From Agrobacterium larrymoorei (GTDB lineage: Bacteria; Pseudomonadota; Alphaproteobacteria; Rhizobiales; Rhizobiaceae), in assembly GCF_013322225.1 (NCBI RefSeq), contig NZ_JAAMFB010000027.1, positions 186,001 through 250,000 of the forward strand: 64,000 nt of DNA. Direction: 5' to 3'. This document shows, piece by piece, positions 46,206 through 55,246 of this stretch; the first letter of the stretch is position 1, and each line of letters starts with the position of its first letter. The translations under genes were made by a program, and so were the position numbers. The notes beneath the pieces were generated by a model. It was given only the letters and a program-made list of their open reading frames with translations. It was not told the DNA's origin and searched no databases.

Positions 46206-47636
46206 GTGAGTGAGCAGGTTCGAAAGATTACCCCGGTACTTCTGGCAGGTGGTGCGGGTTCGAGACTTTGGCCTGTGTCGCGTGATCAACTTCCAAAGCA
46301 GTTTCAACCTCTCGTCGGCGAGTTTTCCACCTATCAGCAGACATTGAAACGTGTCGGCGATAAAAGCCTTTATGCCGAGCCGCTTGTCATCACAAATGAG
46401 GACTTCCGCTTTTTTGCCCGTCGTCAGGCCGAGGAAGTCGACCTCCCGGCGACGGTCGTTCTCGAACCCGCTCGCCGGGACAGTGCAGCTGCCATGGCAG
46501 CCGCAGCTGTTCTCGCCGAAAAGCGCGAAAAAGGCTCGCTAGTGCTGGCGCTCGCCGCCGACCATGTCGTGCTGGACGACGAGCTCTTCGCGAATGCGGT
46601 GAAGCTTGGCGCAGAAGCGGCGGAACAGGGCAACATCGTCGTGTTCGGCCTGACGCCCACCGAACCCCGCACCGCCTACGGCTACATAAATCCGGGCGCG
46701 CCCATAAACGGCAGTGACGATCTCTGCGTCGTGGAGGCATTTGTTGAAAAGCCGGATGAAGAGCGCGCCATTACCTATGTTGAAAATGGCTATCTCTGGA
46801 ATTCCGGCAACTTCCTGTTCCGCTCCGATGTGATGATCGGAGAGCTGGAGAAATATGCACCTGAAATTCTGAAGGCAGTGACAGCGGCCGTCGAGAATTA
46901 CGAAAGCGACCTGGGCTTCGTTCGTCTGCATAAGGAAAGTTTCGAGGAATCGCCCAAAAACTCCATCGACTATGCCGTGATCGAGAATACTCAACGGATG
47001 GCGGTCGTACGCGGTCATTTCCGCTGGTCTGATATTGGTAGCTGGGATGCTATCTGGGAAATTGCTGACAAGCAGGGGAACCAGAACGCGGTGGAAGGAC
47101 AGGGTCTATTGCTGGATTCCGAAGGGTGCCTGATCCACTCCAACAGCATTCTGACGACCGTCGTAGGAGCAAAAGACCTTGTAGTTGTTGCCACCAAAGA
47201 CGCCGTGCTGGTCACTCCCAAGGACCGCGTGCAGGACGTAAAGGGGCTCGTAGAAACGCTGAAAAGCGGCGATCACTCCACCAAGACGGAAAAGCACAAG
47301 CGAGTCTATCGTCCCTGGGGGCATATCGAGCAGACTGATTCAGGCCCTCGTTTCCGGGTCAGCCACCTCAAGGTGGAGCCGGGTCAACGCATATCCCTGC
47401 AGCAGCATTATCATCGCTCCGAACACTGGATCATCGTCCGCGGTACTGCGACTGTGACGATAGAGGGCGAAAAGCGCTTGCTGACCGAAAATGAATCCAT
47501 CTACATCCCTATCGGTAAGCAGCATCGGCTGGCCAATGAAGGGAAAATTCCGCTGGAGTTGATCGAAGTTCAGACCGGATCGTATTTTGGCGAAGATGAC
47601 ATCCTTCGTCTGGAGGACGACTACAAGCGCAACTGA
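46206..47636 (+). CDS. manC: Mannose-1-phosphate guanylyltransferase / mannose-6-phosphate isomerase
   Basis: Bifunctional type II PMI-GMP enzyme of 476 residues that makes GDP-mannose for lipopolysaccharide and other glycans. The N-terminal nucleotidyltransferase has the signature VLLAGGAGSRLWPVSRDQLPKQF (Lys and Arg catalytic), LALAADHVV (metal-binding Asp) and VEAFVEKPDEERA. The C-terminal cupin domain has the isomerase motif WGHIEQTDSGPRFRVSHLKVEPGQRISLQQHYHRSEHW with conserved His residues. Start is a GTG at 46206 with GAGG upstream. It converges on the ParA gene with a 6-base gap. Succinoglycan lacks mannose, so it serves another polysaccharide. Confidence 0.93.
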   Translation: MSEQVRKITPVLLAGGAGSRLWPVSRDQLPKQFQPLVGEFSTYQQTLKRVGDKSLYAEPLVITNEDFRFFARRQAEEVDLPATVVLEPARRDSAAAMAAAAVLAEKREKGSLVLALAADHVVLDDELFANAVKLGAEAAEQGNIVVFGLTPTEPRTAYGYINPGAPINGSDDLCVVEAFVEKPDEERAITYVENGYLWNSGNFLFRSDVMIGELEKYAPEILKAVTAAVENYESDLGFVRLHKESFEESPKNSIDYAVIENTQRMAVVRGHFRWSDIGSWDAIWEIADKQGNQNAVEGQGLLLDSEGCLIHSNSILTTVVGAKDLVVVATKDAVLVTPKDRVQDVKGLVETLKSGDHSTKTEKHKRVYRPWGHIEQTDSGPRFRVSHLKVEPGQRISLQQHYHRSEHWIIVRGTATVTIEGEKRLLTENESIYIPIGKQHRLANEGKIPLELIEVQTGSYFGEDDILRLEDDYKRN

Positions 47637-47642
47637 TCTGGC

Positions 47643-48335
47643 TCAGGCCGCCGAAGAAAGGCGGCCAGCACCCTGTTGCGGGAGGAGTTTCAGAACCTCG
47701 TCGGCAAACGCCATGCTGTTCTGAAGCGCCTTGTCGAGATTGCTCACCTGCGATGGGCTCATCATGTGCAGGTAGCCGCAAAATTCGAACATATCGCGGA
47801 AAGCTGCGCGCTCAATGATAGGCACATCGAGAACGTGAACGTCACGTTTGGCGAGCAGCGCTTTTGCTGCCAGGAGTGCGCGTGTCGTCACCATCGAGTT
47901 GACCCGGGAAAGCACGACGGAGTGCGGAATCTTGATCGAAGCGCGATCGTCCAGATAGCGAAGCAATTCCAGAACCTGTGCACCACCTTGCGCATCCATC
48001 GTGCTGCCCTGCACGGGAATGAGGACGTGGTTTGACAAGCCCACGGCAGTCGCGAGCAGGGGAGACTGCGCACCGGGCAGGTCGATGATGACATGGTCGA
48101 ATTTCTTGCGATTATCCAGCACGTGTTGCTGAAGACTGGACGCGGAAACGTAGGTGATGACCGAAAGATCGACACGATAATCGGAATTTTCGCGCCATTT
48201 GGAAAGCCAGCGCTGTGGATCGGTATCGATGACGCAGATCTGCAGGCCACGACGGGCAAACTCGGACGCGAGAAGCAGCACGGCGGTCGTCTTGCCGGCC
48301 CCGCCCTTGGTGTTTGCAAAAGTTATGACTGCCAT
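47643..48335 (-). CDS. Orphan ParA-family ATPase next to the che operon
   Basis: Walker-type ATPase of 230 residues. The deviant Walker A motif KGGAGKTT starts at residue 10, followed by CVIDTDPQRWLSKW (switch I/A') and VIIDLPGAQSPLLATAVGLS (Walker B); it resembles short ParA/VirC1-type proteins rather than full chromosomal ParA with an N-terminal HTH. No ParB gene or parS-like repeat is near. It lies 182 bases after cheB on the same strand. In other bacteria ParA relatives adjacent to che genes (PpfA in Rhodobacter sphaeroides, ParC in Vibrio) position chemoreceptor arrays, so a similar role is plausible but unproven. Confidence 0.85.
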   Translation of the reverse strand: MAVITFANTKGGAGKTTAVLLLASEFARRGLQICVIDTDPQRWLSKWRENSDYRVDLSVITYVSASSLQQHVLDNRKKFDHVIIDLPGAQSPLLATAVGLSNHVLIPVQGSTMDAQGGAQVLELLRYLDDRASIKIPHSVVLSRVNSMVTTRALLAAKALLAKRDVHVLDVPIIERAAFRDMFEFCGYLHMMSPSQVSNLDKALQNSMAFADEVLKLLPQQGAGRLSSAA

Positions 48336-48517
48336 GATCGCCCCGACGACAAGAGGAATGGTGGGCGATCATCGCGCGTTGCACTGCGCCTACTTCATGG
48401 CGCATCGCAATCATTCAGCATTATGGTTAACAGGAACTGAAGACATGAGGCGAATTAAAGCATTCCAGCGAAAGTGTGGAACGGGTTTATGCCCTAGGAA
48501 CGTCTGAAAACAGGGAG

Positions 48518-49606
48518 CTATCGCCGTCTGTCCTCTGCCAAAATTTCCTGGGCGATCCGATCCAGCGATACAATCTTGTCGACGCCGCCATAAGCAATTG
48601 CTTCCTTCGGCATGCCGAACACAATGGAGGATGCCTCGTCCTGCGCCACCGTATAAGCACCGGCCTGATGCATCTCCAGCATCCCGCGCGCTCCATCATC
48701 TCCCATGCCTGTCATGATGACACCCATGGCGTTCGACCCGGCAGAGCGGGCGGCGGAGCGGAATAGCACATCGACGGACGGACGATGACGTGAAACCAGC
48801 GGGCCGTTTCGGACGGAAACGTGATAGCGTGCGCCCTGACGCTCCAGCAGCATGTGCTTGTCTCCGGGAGCGATCAGAACATGGCCGCGCAGCACCGGAT
48901 CGCCGTCCACCGCTTCTTTGATCTCCACATCGCAAAGTGTGTTGAGCCGCTTGGCAAATGCGGCAGTGAATTTCTCCGGCATGTGCTGGACGATGACGAT
49001 GCCCGGTGAGTTCGAGGGCAGTCTCTCCAGCATCTCGCGCAAAGCTTCAGTTCCGCCTGTCGATGCGCCAACACAAACCACCATTTCGGTGGTGCGTGCC
49101 ATCGCCTTGCCAGATGGCGGAGGCAGAACGGCATCCGCAGTCAGCTTCGCCTGCGGGCCACGCGCGGCAGCGGAGCGGGCTGGCAGCTTTATTTCCTTGA
49201 CGCGTGCTTGTGCAGCACTTTTCACGACTTCGCAAATCCGCATGCCGGATTCCGCAAGATGGTCGGCAGCGCCGATGCGCGGCTTGAGGATGACATCCAC
49301 GGCACCGGCTTCCAGCGCCTGTAGAAGCGTTTCCGAGCCCGCTTCCGTTAAGGAGGAACACATGACCACCGGTATCGGGTGCTGCGACATGATCTTGCGC
49401 AGGAATGTGATGCCATCCATGCGGGGCATTTCCACGTCCAGCGTGATCACGTCCGGTACGTCTTCCTGAAGCTTCTTCGCTGCCATGAACGGATCGGAAG
49501 CAACGCCGATGACCTCAATGGCGGGGTCGGCCTCAAGCACCGCCGTCAGCGTCTGCCTAACGCTTGCGGAATCATCGACAATCAGAACTCGGGTCTTTTT
49601 CACCAT
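48518..49606 (-). CDS. cheB: Chemotaxis response regulator protein-glutamate methylesterase
   Basis: Demethylates or deamidates receptor glutamates to reset sensitivity. It has 362 residues: a receiver domain with phosphorylated Asp57 ([13 protein letters not shown]), a linker rich in Ala/Pro (residues 145-180), then the methylesterase with the catalytic triad in [14 protein letters not shown] (Ser), [16 protein letters not shown] (His) and [15 protein letters not shown] (Asp). It has no C-terminal receptor-tethering extension beyond EILAEDRRR. It is the last che gene of the operon, 6 bases after cheR. Confidence 0.95.
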   Translation of the reverse strand: MVKKTRVLIVDDSASVRQTLTAVLEADPAIEVIGVASDPFMAAKKLQEDVPDVITLDVEMPRMDGITFLRKIMSQHPIPVVMCSSLTEAGSETLLQALEAGAVDVILKPRIGAADHLAESGMRICEVVKSAAQARVKEIKLPARSAAARGPQAKLTADAVLPPPSGKAMARTTEMVVCVGASTGGTEALREMLERLPSNSPGIVIVQHMPEKFTAAFAKRLNTLCDVEIKEAVDGDPVLRGHVLIAPGDKHMLLERQGARYHVSVRNGPLVSRHRPSVDVLFRSAARSAGSNAMGVIMTGMGDDGARGMLEMHQAGAYTVAQDEASSIVFGMPKEAIAYGGVDKIVSLDRIAQEILAEDRRR

Positions 49607-49612
49607 GGCGCG

Positions 49613-50461
49613 CTACTGTTTCATGAAAACGGTATTGGAAACCTGTTTGATCGGCAGGTTGATCCCCGTCACCGTTTCGGAGTGGCCGATCATCAGATAG
49701 CCGCCCGGCATCAGGCATTTGCATAGCTGTGTCAAAACGTGGGTCTGTGTCTTCTTGTCGAAGTAGATCAGCACATTGCGGCAGAAGATGATGTGGTAGC
49801 CATCCCCGACCTCGTAAGTCGGGTTCATCAGGTTCATCCGCGCAAAGCCGACTTTAGAGCGAAGTTTGGGTACGATGCGCACGTCGTTGCGCTGTCTGTC
49901 CTTCGCCTGCATCACGTATTTGCGCATCATTTCCGTCGGCACAGGATCGACGAGTTCCCTTTGATAGATGCCGCTATGCGCTTTCTTCAAAACGTCAGTC
50001 GAGAGGTCTGTTGCAAGAATACTGAAATCAGAGATCACACCCTTAGCCACAGAATCCGCCATGACCATGGCCATCGTATAGGGCTCCGCACCTGTCGAGC
50101 AGGCAGAACTCCAGGCGCGAATGCGCCCATGCCCTTTTTTTGCCAGTGTCGGCAGGGCTGATTTTTCCATGTAATCGAAATGATTTGGCTCACGGAAAAA
50201 GTCCGTCTTGTTCGTCGTTACCACGTCGATCAGGAAGATCGCCTCTTCTTCCATTCCACCATGACGAAACAGGAAGTCGCAATATGCGCTGAACGTTGAA
50301 AGGCCTGTTGCCCGCAGCCGCTTGCGCAGGCGACCTTCCAGCATGGACCGTTTGGTTTCCGGCATCTTGATGCCGCAGTAGTTGTAGATGAAATTGGAAA
50401 GCTCACGAAAATCACGCGTGCTCAGGCTGTCGTCGAAATTGACGGTGGCTGCTGCAGTCAA
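49613..50461 (-). CDS. cheR: Chemotaxis protein methyltransferase
   Basis: SAM-dependent methyltransferase of 282 residues that methylates receptor glutamates. An all-helical N-terminal domain (about 1-85, including KRSMLEGRLRKRLRATGLST) precedes the SAM domain with AWSSACSTGAEPYTMAMVMAD and the catalytic-region DGYHIIFCRNVLIYFDKKTQ; GGYLMIGHSETV closes the fold. The start is a TTG at 50461, with AAGGA 9-10 bases before it; the nearer ATG at 50468 is in another frame. It is 14 bases after cheW and 6 before cheB. Confidence 0.93.
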   Translation of the reverse strand: MTAAATVNFDDSLSTRDFRELSNFIYNYCGIKMPETKRSMLEGRLRKRLRATGLSTFSAYCDFLFRHGGMEEEAIFLIDVVTTNKTDFFREPNHFDYMEKSALPTLAKKGHGRIRAWSSACSTGAEPYTMAMVMADSVAKGVISDFSILATDLSTDVLKKAHSGIYQRELVDPVPTEMMRKYVMQAKDRQRNDVRIVPKLRSKVGFARMNLMNPTYEVGDGYHIIFCRNVLIYFDKKTQTHVLTQLCKCLMPGGYLMIGHSETVTGINLPIKQVSNTVFMKQ

Positions 50462-50475
50462 CGTTCATATTCCTT

Positions 50476-50970
50476 TCAGGCGGCGCGCATGGGGCCGCTA
50501 TTCACCTTGGCAAGATCTGTTGCCTCCCCGGAAAACAGCTGCGCCAGATCGATGATGACAACGAAATCGCCATCGCGGCGCACGACACCGGCGATGTAAC
50601 TTGAATTCCAGCGTATGCCGATATCCGGTGCGGTTTCGATCTGGTCGTGTCGGAACGGCGTCACCTCGAAGACCTTGTCGGCAACGAGACCCAAAGCCAG
50701 CAACTTTTCGCCAATCGGAATATCGAGAACCAATATGCGCGTATGCGGCGTCTTGATTGTCCTGCTCATACCGAGACGCAGGCGCAGGTCGATGACCGGC
50801 ACACCCTGTCCACGCACATCCCTTAGGCCCAGGAGATAATCGGGACCGTGGGGTATCTTGAACGCTTCCTCGTGATCGAGAATTTCGCGCACGACGTCTA
50901 CGGGAACGGCGAAGACCTCTTCTCCGAGGCTGAACGTCACGAACTGAGTGTCAGATGATGTGCTTGCCAT
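50476..50970 (-). CDS. cheW: CheW coupling protein (second of two)
   Basis: Scaffold protein of 164 residues linking receptors to CheA. It is a single CheW domain: QFVTFSLGEEVFAVPVDVVREIL at the start, then YLLGLRDVRGQGVPVIDLRLRLG and SSYIAGVVRRDGDFVVIIDLAQLF. A short C-terminal tail (ATDLAKVNSGPMRAA) follows. It is only moderately like the other CheW of this operon, so the two may prefer different partners. It lies 89 bases after an MCP gene, with a hairpin (51021-51043) between, and 14 before cheR. Confidence 0.92.
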   Translation of the reverse strand: MASTSSDTQFVTFSLGEEVFAVPVDVVREILDHEEAFKIPHGPDYLLGLRDVRGQGVPVIDLRLRLGMSRTIKTPHTRILVLDIPIGEKLLALGLVADKVFEVTPFRHDQIETAPDIGIRWNSSYIAGVVRRDGDFVVIIDLAQLFSGEATDLAKVNSGPMRAA

Positions 50971-51020
50971 GTTTACAGCGCCTTCTCGAGGTCTTCATTC
51001 TTTGTTGTTCCGGTTCATCG

Positions 51021-51043
51021 ATACGGGCCAGATGCGCCCGTAT
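51021..51043 (-). promoter_or_regulatory. Intercistronic hairpin between mcp and cheW
   Basis: Perfect 8-base stem ATACGGGC / GCCCGTAT (51021-51028, 51036-51043) with a 7-base loop and no T-run. It follows the receptor gene and may stabilise its 3' end or reduce read-through into cheW-cheR-cheB. Confidence 0.45.
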
Positions 51044-51059
51044 TGATGCCGATCAGCCA

Positions 51060-52757
51060 TCAGGCCGAGTGGCGGAAGTCTTCGTCATGGGCGTCCGGTC
51101 CGCCCATGGACATGTCGAGAGCAAAGCCCTTTGCGCGCGCCTGTTGGGATGTGACGGAGTGATCATGCACGTTACGCTGCTGACCAGCGATTGCCTTTGC
51201 AGCGGGGCGGGATGGTGCTTCCGAGCGAATATTAGCCGGTTTTGGTGTCGCCGCACGAGCGGAACGCTCCACGCGGAAGAAGGCGATGCTTGCCTGAAGT
51301 TCTTCGGCCTGCGCCGCCAGTTCCTCGGAGGTTGCAGACATCTCTTCGGACGCGCTTGTATTCTGCTGTGTTACGCGGTCAAGCTGCTGGATTGCCTCGT
51401 TGATCTGGCTTGCGCCGATGTCCTGTTCGCGGCATGCCGCCGAGATTTCAGAAACGAGTTCGGCAGTTTTACGGATGTCTGGTACAAGGCGGTTTAGCAT
51501 CTCGCCTGCATCGGCAGCTGCCTTGACGGTATCGCTCGACATTGCTCCGATTTCAGCGGCGGCAGCCTGACTGCGCTCTGCAAGCTTGCGTACTTCGGAT
51601 GCGACGACGGCAAAGCCCTTGCCGTGTTCGCCTGCACGGGCTGCTTCGACAGCTGCGTTGAGTGCGAGAAGATCGGTCTGACGAGCGATTTCCTGCACAA
51701 TGGAGATTTTTTCTGCGATGGTGCGCATAGCGACGACCGCACGGCCAACCGCTTCGCCACTCGTTTCCGCATCCTTGGATGACTGGCGAGCAATCTTTTC
51801 CGTCTGTGCAGCATTTTCTGCATTTTGACGGATGTTAGCGGCCATCTGCTCCATGGAAGCCGATGCTTCTTCAGTGGATGAAGCCTGTTCGGTTGCTCCC
51901 TGTGATACCTGCTCGGAGCTTGCGGAAAGTTCCTGGCTTCCGGTGGAAACATTCTCAGCGGCATTTGCGGAATCTGCGACGACCAATCGAAGACGCTCGA
52001 TCATGAGATTGACCTGTTCAAGAAGCTCGCCAATCTCGTCGCGGGCTTTAACTTCGGCCATCTTTGTCAGATCACCATCGGCAACATCGCGAACCGCAGT
52101 GATCGCCTTCGACAGACCGCGATTGATACCGACGGCAATAAGCGTAGCTGCGAGTAGAGCAATGACCACAACGACAGCTGCAATACCGGTGAGCATACCC
52201 CACGTGCTGGTGTAAAGCTGGTTAGTTTCCTTATCTGCCTGGCTCATCAGACTTCTGTTAGCTTCAACACGCTCGTCGATAATTGCACCGATCTTGTCCG
52301 TGACTGCACGGGAATCGCGCTTGGCCTTCTCGAGCGCAAGGGCGTAGTTTCCTGAATTAACGAGTTGTCGAATCTGATCGTCGACGAGGAACAGCTCATC
52401 AGTCAGCTTGCGCGCTTCCAGCCATTGGGCGCGTCGATCTTCACTACCGGCCTGCTCCTGAAGCCATGTCAACCGTTCAAGAAACACGGTGCGAAGACGT
52501 TCGCTGTTCTGCATCGACTGTACTGCATCAGCCTGATTATCGGCAGTGGCCGCATTCATCTGAGAGCGCGTGATACTTAGCTGCAGACGGCTCAATTCTC
52601 GCGTCGCGTCCAAGCGTGCAGCCGGACCAGCGATGACCTGCGTAATCGCAGAGTTAAGGGTATTCAGACTATTCAATGCATACATCACAGTGCCTGCAAG
52701 CATGATTAGAATGAGGCCAAACGTCATAGCCAGTTTGAGTTTGATCGTCATGCGCAT
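51060..52757 (-). CDS. Methyl-accepting chemotaxis protein (4-helix-bundle sensor)
   Basis: Receptor of 565 residues. First membrane helix at about 8-30 ([20 protein letters not shown]), a periplasmic four-helix-bundle sensor of about 155 residues, second helix near [24 protein letters not shown] ([20 protein letters not shown]), and the signalling domain with the tip [22 protein letters not shown] flexible linker leads to a distinctive last 25 residues, [19 protein letters not shown] then DEDFRHSA, nearly shared with the neighbouring receptor. No NWETF-type pentapeptide is present. Start ATG 52757 follows AGGAC. It is in the che operon, between its paralogue and cheW. Confidence 0.93.
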   Translation of the reverse strand: MRMTIKLKLAMTFGLILIMLAGTVMYALNSLNTLNSAITQVIAGPAARLDATRELSRLQLSITRSQMNAATADNQADAVQSMQNSERLRTVFLERLTWLQEQAGSEDRRAQWLEARKLTDELFLVDDQIRQLVNSGNYALALEKAKRDSRAVTDKIGAIIDERVEANRSLMSQADKETNQLYTSTWGMLTGIAAVVVVIALLAATLIAVGINRGLSKAITAVRDVADGDLTKMAEVKARDEIGELLEQVNLMIERLRLVVADSANAAENVSTGSQELSASSEQVSQGATEQASSTEEASASMEQMAANIRQNAENAAQTEKIARQSSKDAETSGEAVGRAVVAMRTIAEKISIVQEIARQTDLLALNAAVEAARAGEHGKGFAVVASEVRKLAERSQAAAAEIGAMSSDTVKAAADAGEMLNRLVPDIRKTAELVSEISAACREQDIGASQINEAIQQLDRVTQQNTSASEEMSATSEELAAQAEELQASIAFFRVERSARAATPKPANIRSEAPSRPAAKAIAGQQRNVHDHSVTSQQARAKGFALDMSMGGPDAHDEDFRHSA

Positions 52758-52838
52758 AAGTATGTCCTATTGCTTTTAGATTTTTGTCGAGCCCAGAAAC
52801 CGGCTAGGCTGATGGGCACTTAAGATCGGCATTTGCTA

Positions 52839-52862
52839 GCTCCGGCTTAAAATGACCGGAGC
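52839..52862 (-). promoter_or_regulatory. Intercistronic hairpin between the two mcp genes
   Basis: Perfect 7-base stem GCTCCGG / CCGGAGC (52839-52845, 52856-52862) with a 10-base loop, 19 bases after the stop of the upstream receptor gene. It is not followed by a T-run; a role in mRNA processing or stability is possible. Confidence 0.4.
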
Positions 52863-52881
52863 CCTTGGTCTTGCGACTGTT

Positions 52882-54699
52882 CTATGCGCTTTCGCGAAAG
52901 TCCGCGTCATCCGCATCTGGGCCGCCCATCGACATATCCAGCGTAAAGCCCTTGGCGCGTGCCTGCTGGCCATGGATGGAATGGTCGGCCGTTGGCCGGC
53001 GTACCGGTGCAGAGGCCTTCAGGGGTTGGCGCGGTGCAGGGGCAGCACTGCGAGCTGGTGCGTGACCCCGGGCAACGGGCGCTCCGGTAGAACGGTCAAC
53101 CTTGAAGAAGGCGATGCTGGCCTGAAGTTCTTCGGCCTGTGCGGCAAGCTCTTCGGAGGTTGCGGACATTTCTTCCGAAGCACCGGAATTCTGCTGCGTC
53201 ACCTTGTCCAGCTGCTGAATTGCTTCGTTGATCTGGCTTGCACCGATGTCTTGCTCGCGGCATGCGGCAGAAATTTCGGAGACCAGCTCGGCGGTTTTGC
53301 GGATGTCGGGTACGAGACGATTGAGCATTTCGCCGGCTTCGGTCGCGACCTGCACCGTTTCGCCGGAGAGCGAAGAGATTTCAGCCGCTGCCGCCTGGCT
53401 GCGTTCGGCCAGCTTGCGAACTTCGGATGCGACGACTGCAAAGCCCTTGCCGTGTTCACCTGCGCGGGCCGCTTCGACGGCAGCGTTGAGTGCGAGAAGG
53501 TCGGTCTGGCGAGCGATTTCCTGAACGATGGAAATTTTCTCGGCAATGGTGCGCATTGCGGACACAGCGCGGCCTACGGCCTCGCCGCTTGCTTCTGCAT
53601 CCTTGGAGGACTGGCGCGCAATCTTTTCGGTCTGCGCTGCGTTGTCAGCGTTCTGCTTGATGTTGGCAGCCATTTCTTCCATCGAGGCGGAAGCCTCTTC
53701 CGCAGAGGATGCCTGTTCTGTCGCGCCCTGCGACAACTGTTCCGAGCTTGCGGAGAGTTCCTGGCTACCGGACGAAACGTTGTCGGCTGCGGCAAGCGCA
53801 TCGGCGACGACTCCACGCAGGCGCTCGACCATACGCTGCAGCGAGACGCCCAGCGTGTCCTTGTCGGAAAGCGGCTTCGGCGTGATCGTCAGGTTGCCGT
53901 CGGCGATCTCGTTTGCAACGCTTGCGGTGTTGCGCAGATTTCCGGTCATCACATTGATACGGTCAACCAGATCCTTGATCTCATCGTTCGACTTGATTTC
54001 GACATCCTGATCGAGATCGCCAACAGCGACGGCTTCTGCGACGATCATGATTTTACGCAGTCCACTGCTGATGCCGAGCGCGATCCAGATGGCGGTGATG
54101 ACTGCGATGACGACTGCCGCAATCGATATCGCGATCAACAGCATTCTGGTGTTTTCGTACTCGGCAGCGGCCGCCTTCTTTGCCGCATCCAGTCGAGCGC
54201 GATTGAATTTCACGGTTTCATCGAGCTTCTGCGTCAACTCGTTCGCCGCCACGCGACCTTCACCGGAGGAGTAAGCTGCCGCGGCCGAGGTGTTGCCTTG
54301 AGCGACCAACTCACGAATGCGATCATCTGTCGCCTCGAACTTCTGGTTCGCAGCCAGAATGGAGGACCACGTCGCCTGCATCTCCGGGGAGGCAGTGGAT
54401 GCCATCTCGTTGGCCAGCTTATCCAGTTGAGCGCGGCTCTCGTTGCCGGTTTCCTTGTGGCGCTGAACTTCTTCCGGCGAGGTCGCAAGGATGAGGTTTT
54501 TCTGTGAGCGCACCGTTACAAGTGAAAGAGCGTTGATCTGATGAACTTTATCGAGGCGTACAACCGTACCTTCTACGACCTCATTCATGGAATCTCTGGC
54601 TAGACTGAGACTGTAGATGCCATAGCCTGCTGTACCTGCGAGCATTGCGATCAGAAATCCGAACGCGACTGCCAGCTTCATCTTGATCGTGAAACGCAT
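52882..54699 (-). CDS. Methyl-accepting chemotaxis protein (4-helix-bundle sensor), paralogue of its neighbour
   Basis: Receptor of 605 residues from ATG 54699 (AAGGA upstream; a further-upstream start at 54729 would run into cheW). First helix at about 8-28 ([20 protein letters not shown]), four-helix-bundle sensor, second helix [24 protein letters not shown] ([17 protein letters not shown]), a second HAMP-like stretch, and the same signalling tip as the next receptor. The sensor parts of the two are clearly different, while the signalling halves and the last 25 residues ([19 protein letters not shown], then DADFRESA) are nearly the same. It starts 1 base after the cheW stop. Confidence 0.93.
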   Translation of the reverse strand: MRFTIKMKLAVAFGFLIAMLAGTAGYGIYSLSLARDSMNEVVEGTVVRLDKVHQINALSLVTVRSQKNLILATSPEEVQRHKETGNESRAQLDKLANEMASTASPEMQATWSSILAANQKFEATDDRIRELVAQGNTSAAAAYSSGEGRVAANELTQKLDETVKFNRARLDAAKKAAAAEYENTRMLLIAISIAAVVIAVITAIWIALGISSGLRKIMIVAEAVAVGDLDQDVEIKSNDEIKDLVDRINVMTGNLRNTASVANEIADGNLTITPKPLSDKDTLGVSLQRMVERLRGVVADALAAADNVSSGSQELSASSEQLSQGATEQASSAEEASASMEEMAANIKQNADNAAQTEKIARQSSKDAEASGEAVGRAVSAMRTIAEKISIVQEIARQTDLLALNAAVEAARAGEHGKGFAVVASEVRKLAERSQAAAAEISSLSGETVQVATEAGEMLNRLVPDIRKTAELVSEISAACREQDIGASQINEAIQQLDKVTQQNSGASEEMSATSEELAAQAEELQASIAFFKVDRSTGAPVARGHAPARSAAPAPRQPLKASAPVRRPTADHSIHGQQARAKGFTLDMSMGGPDADDADFRESA

Positions 54700-54700
54700 G

Positions 54701-55246
54701 TCAAAAATCCTTCGAAAGCTCGATGACATTGCTTCGCTGGCTGCTTTTGGCAGTGTTGGCGTCGCGTTGTGCAGTGAAGATTGCTATGAGGTTGGGCATG
54801 ATTACGAATTGCGAACCACGCTTGATGAGGCAGTTGATGTAGTCAGGGCGCCAGCGCATGCCGACACTTGGCGGAGGCTCGCTTGCGGATTGGGAAAAGG
54901 TCGTGACTTCGTACACCTTGTCGGTCCGCAGGCCGATTAGCGTCAGTTCGCCTTCGAGCGATAGTTCGATGACGATGATGCGGCTGTCGATTGTTTTTTC
55001 CGCCGCATCCATGCCGAAAGCGAGGCGGATATCCGCCAGTGGAATGACCTTGCCGCGGAAGTTGATGACGCTGGAGACGAACGGTTTGGCACCGGGAACC
55101 GCCGTTTCCGGTAGAAGATCGAGGATTTCCTGCACCTGTATCGCTTCGATTGCGAAGGTCTCGCCTTCTATGGAGAAGGTGAGCACTTCCAGATCTTCCC
55201 GACCCGCCCAGAAATCGTGTGGCTGTTTCAAAAGAGGATGATTCAT
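54701..55246 (-). CDS. cheW: CheW coupling protein (first of two)
   Basis: CheW scaffold of 181 residues: [23 protein letters not shown], then [23 protein letters not shown], and the C-terminal [23 protein letters not shown]. It has an extra N-terminal 17 residues ([14 protein letters not shown]) and a polar C-terminal tail compared with the other copy. Its start overlaps the cheA stop as ATGA and its stop is 1 base from the next receptor, showing tight translational coupling. Confidence 0.93.
   Translation of the reverse strand: MNHPLLKQPHDFWAGREDLEVLTFSIEGETFAIEAIQVQEILDLLPETAVPGAKPFVSSVINFRGKVIPLADIRLAFGMDAAEKTIDSRIIVIELSLEGELTLIGLRTDKVYEVTTFSQSASEPPPSVGMRWRPDYINCLIKRGSQFVIMPNLIAIFTAQRDANTAKSSQRSNVIELSKDF

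Noticed and set aside
47643-48335. A replication/partition locus (repABC or parAB)
   Set aside because: Only a short ParA is present; no ParB, RepC or repeated centromere-like sites are visible nearby.
52852-54507. Long plus-strand open frame (551 codons) opposite a receptor gene
   Set aside because: It is the antisense of the conserved MCP signalling domain; glycine/cysteine/arginine-rich with no recognisable domain.
51060-54699. The tandem receptors as an assembly duplication
   Set aside because: Their sensor halves and linkers differ clearly and lengths differ (565 versus 605 residues), so they are true paralogues.
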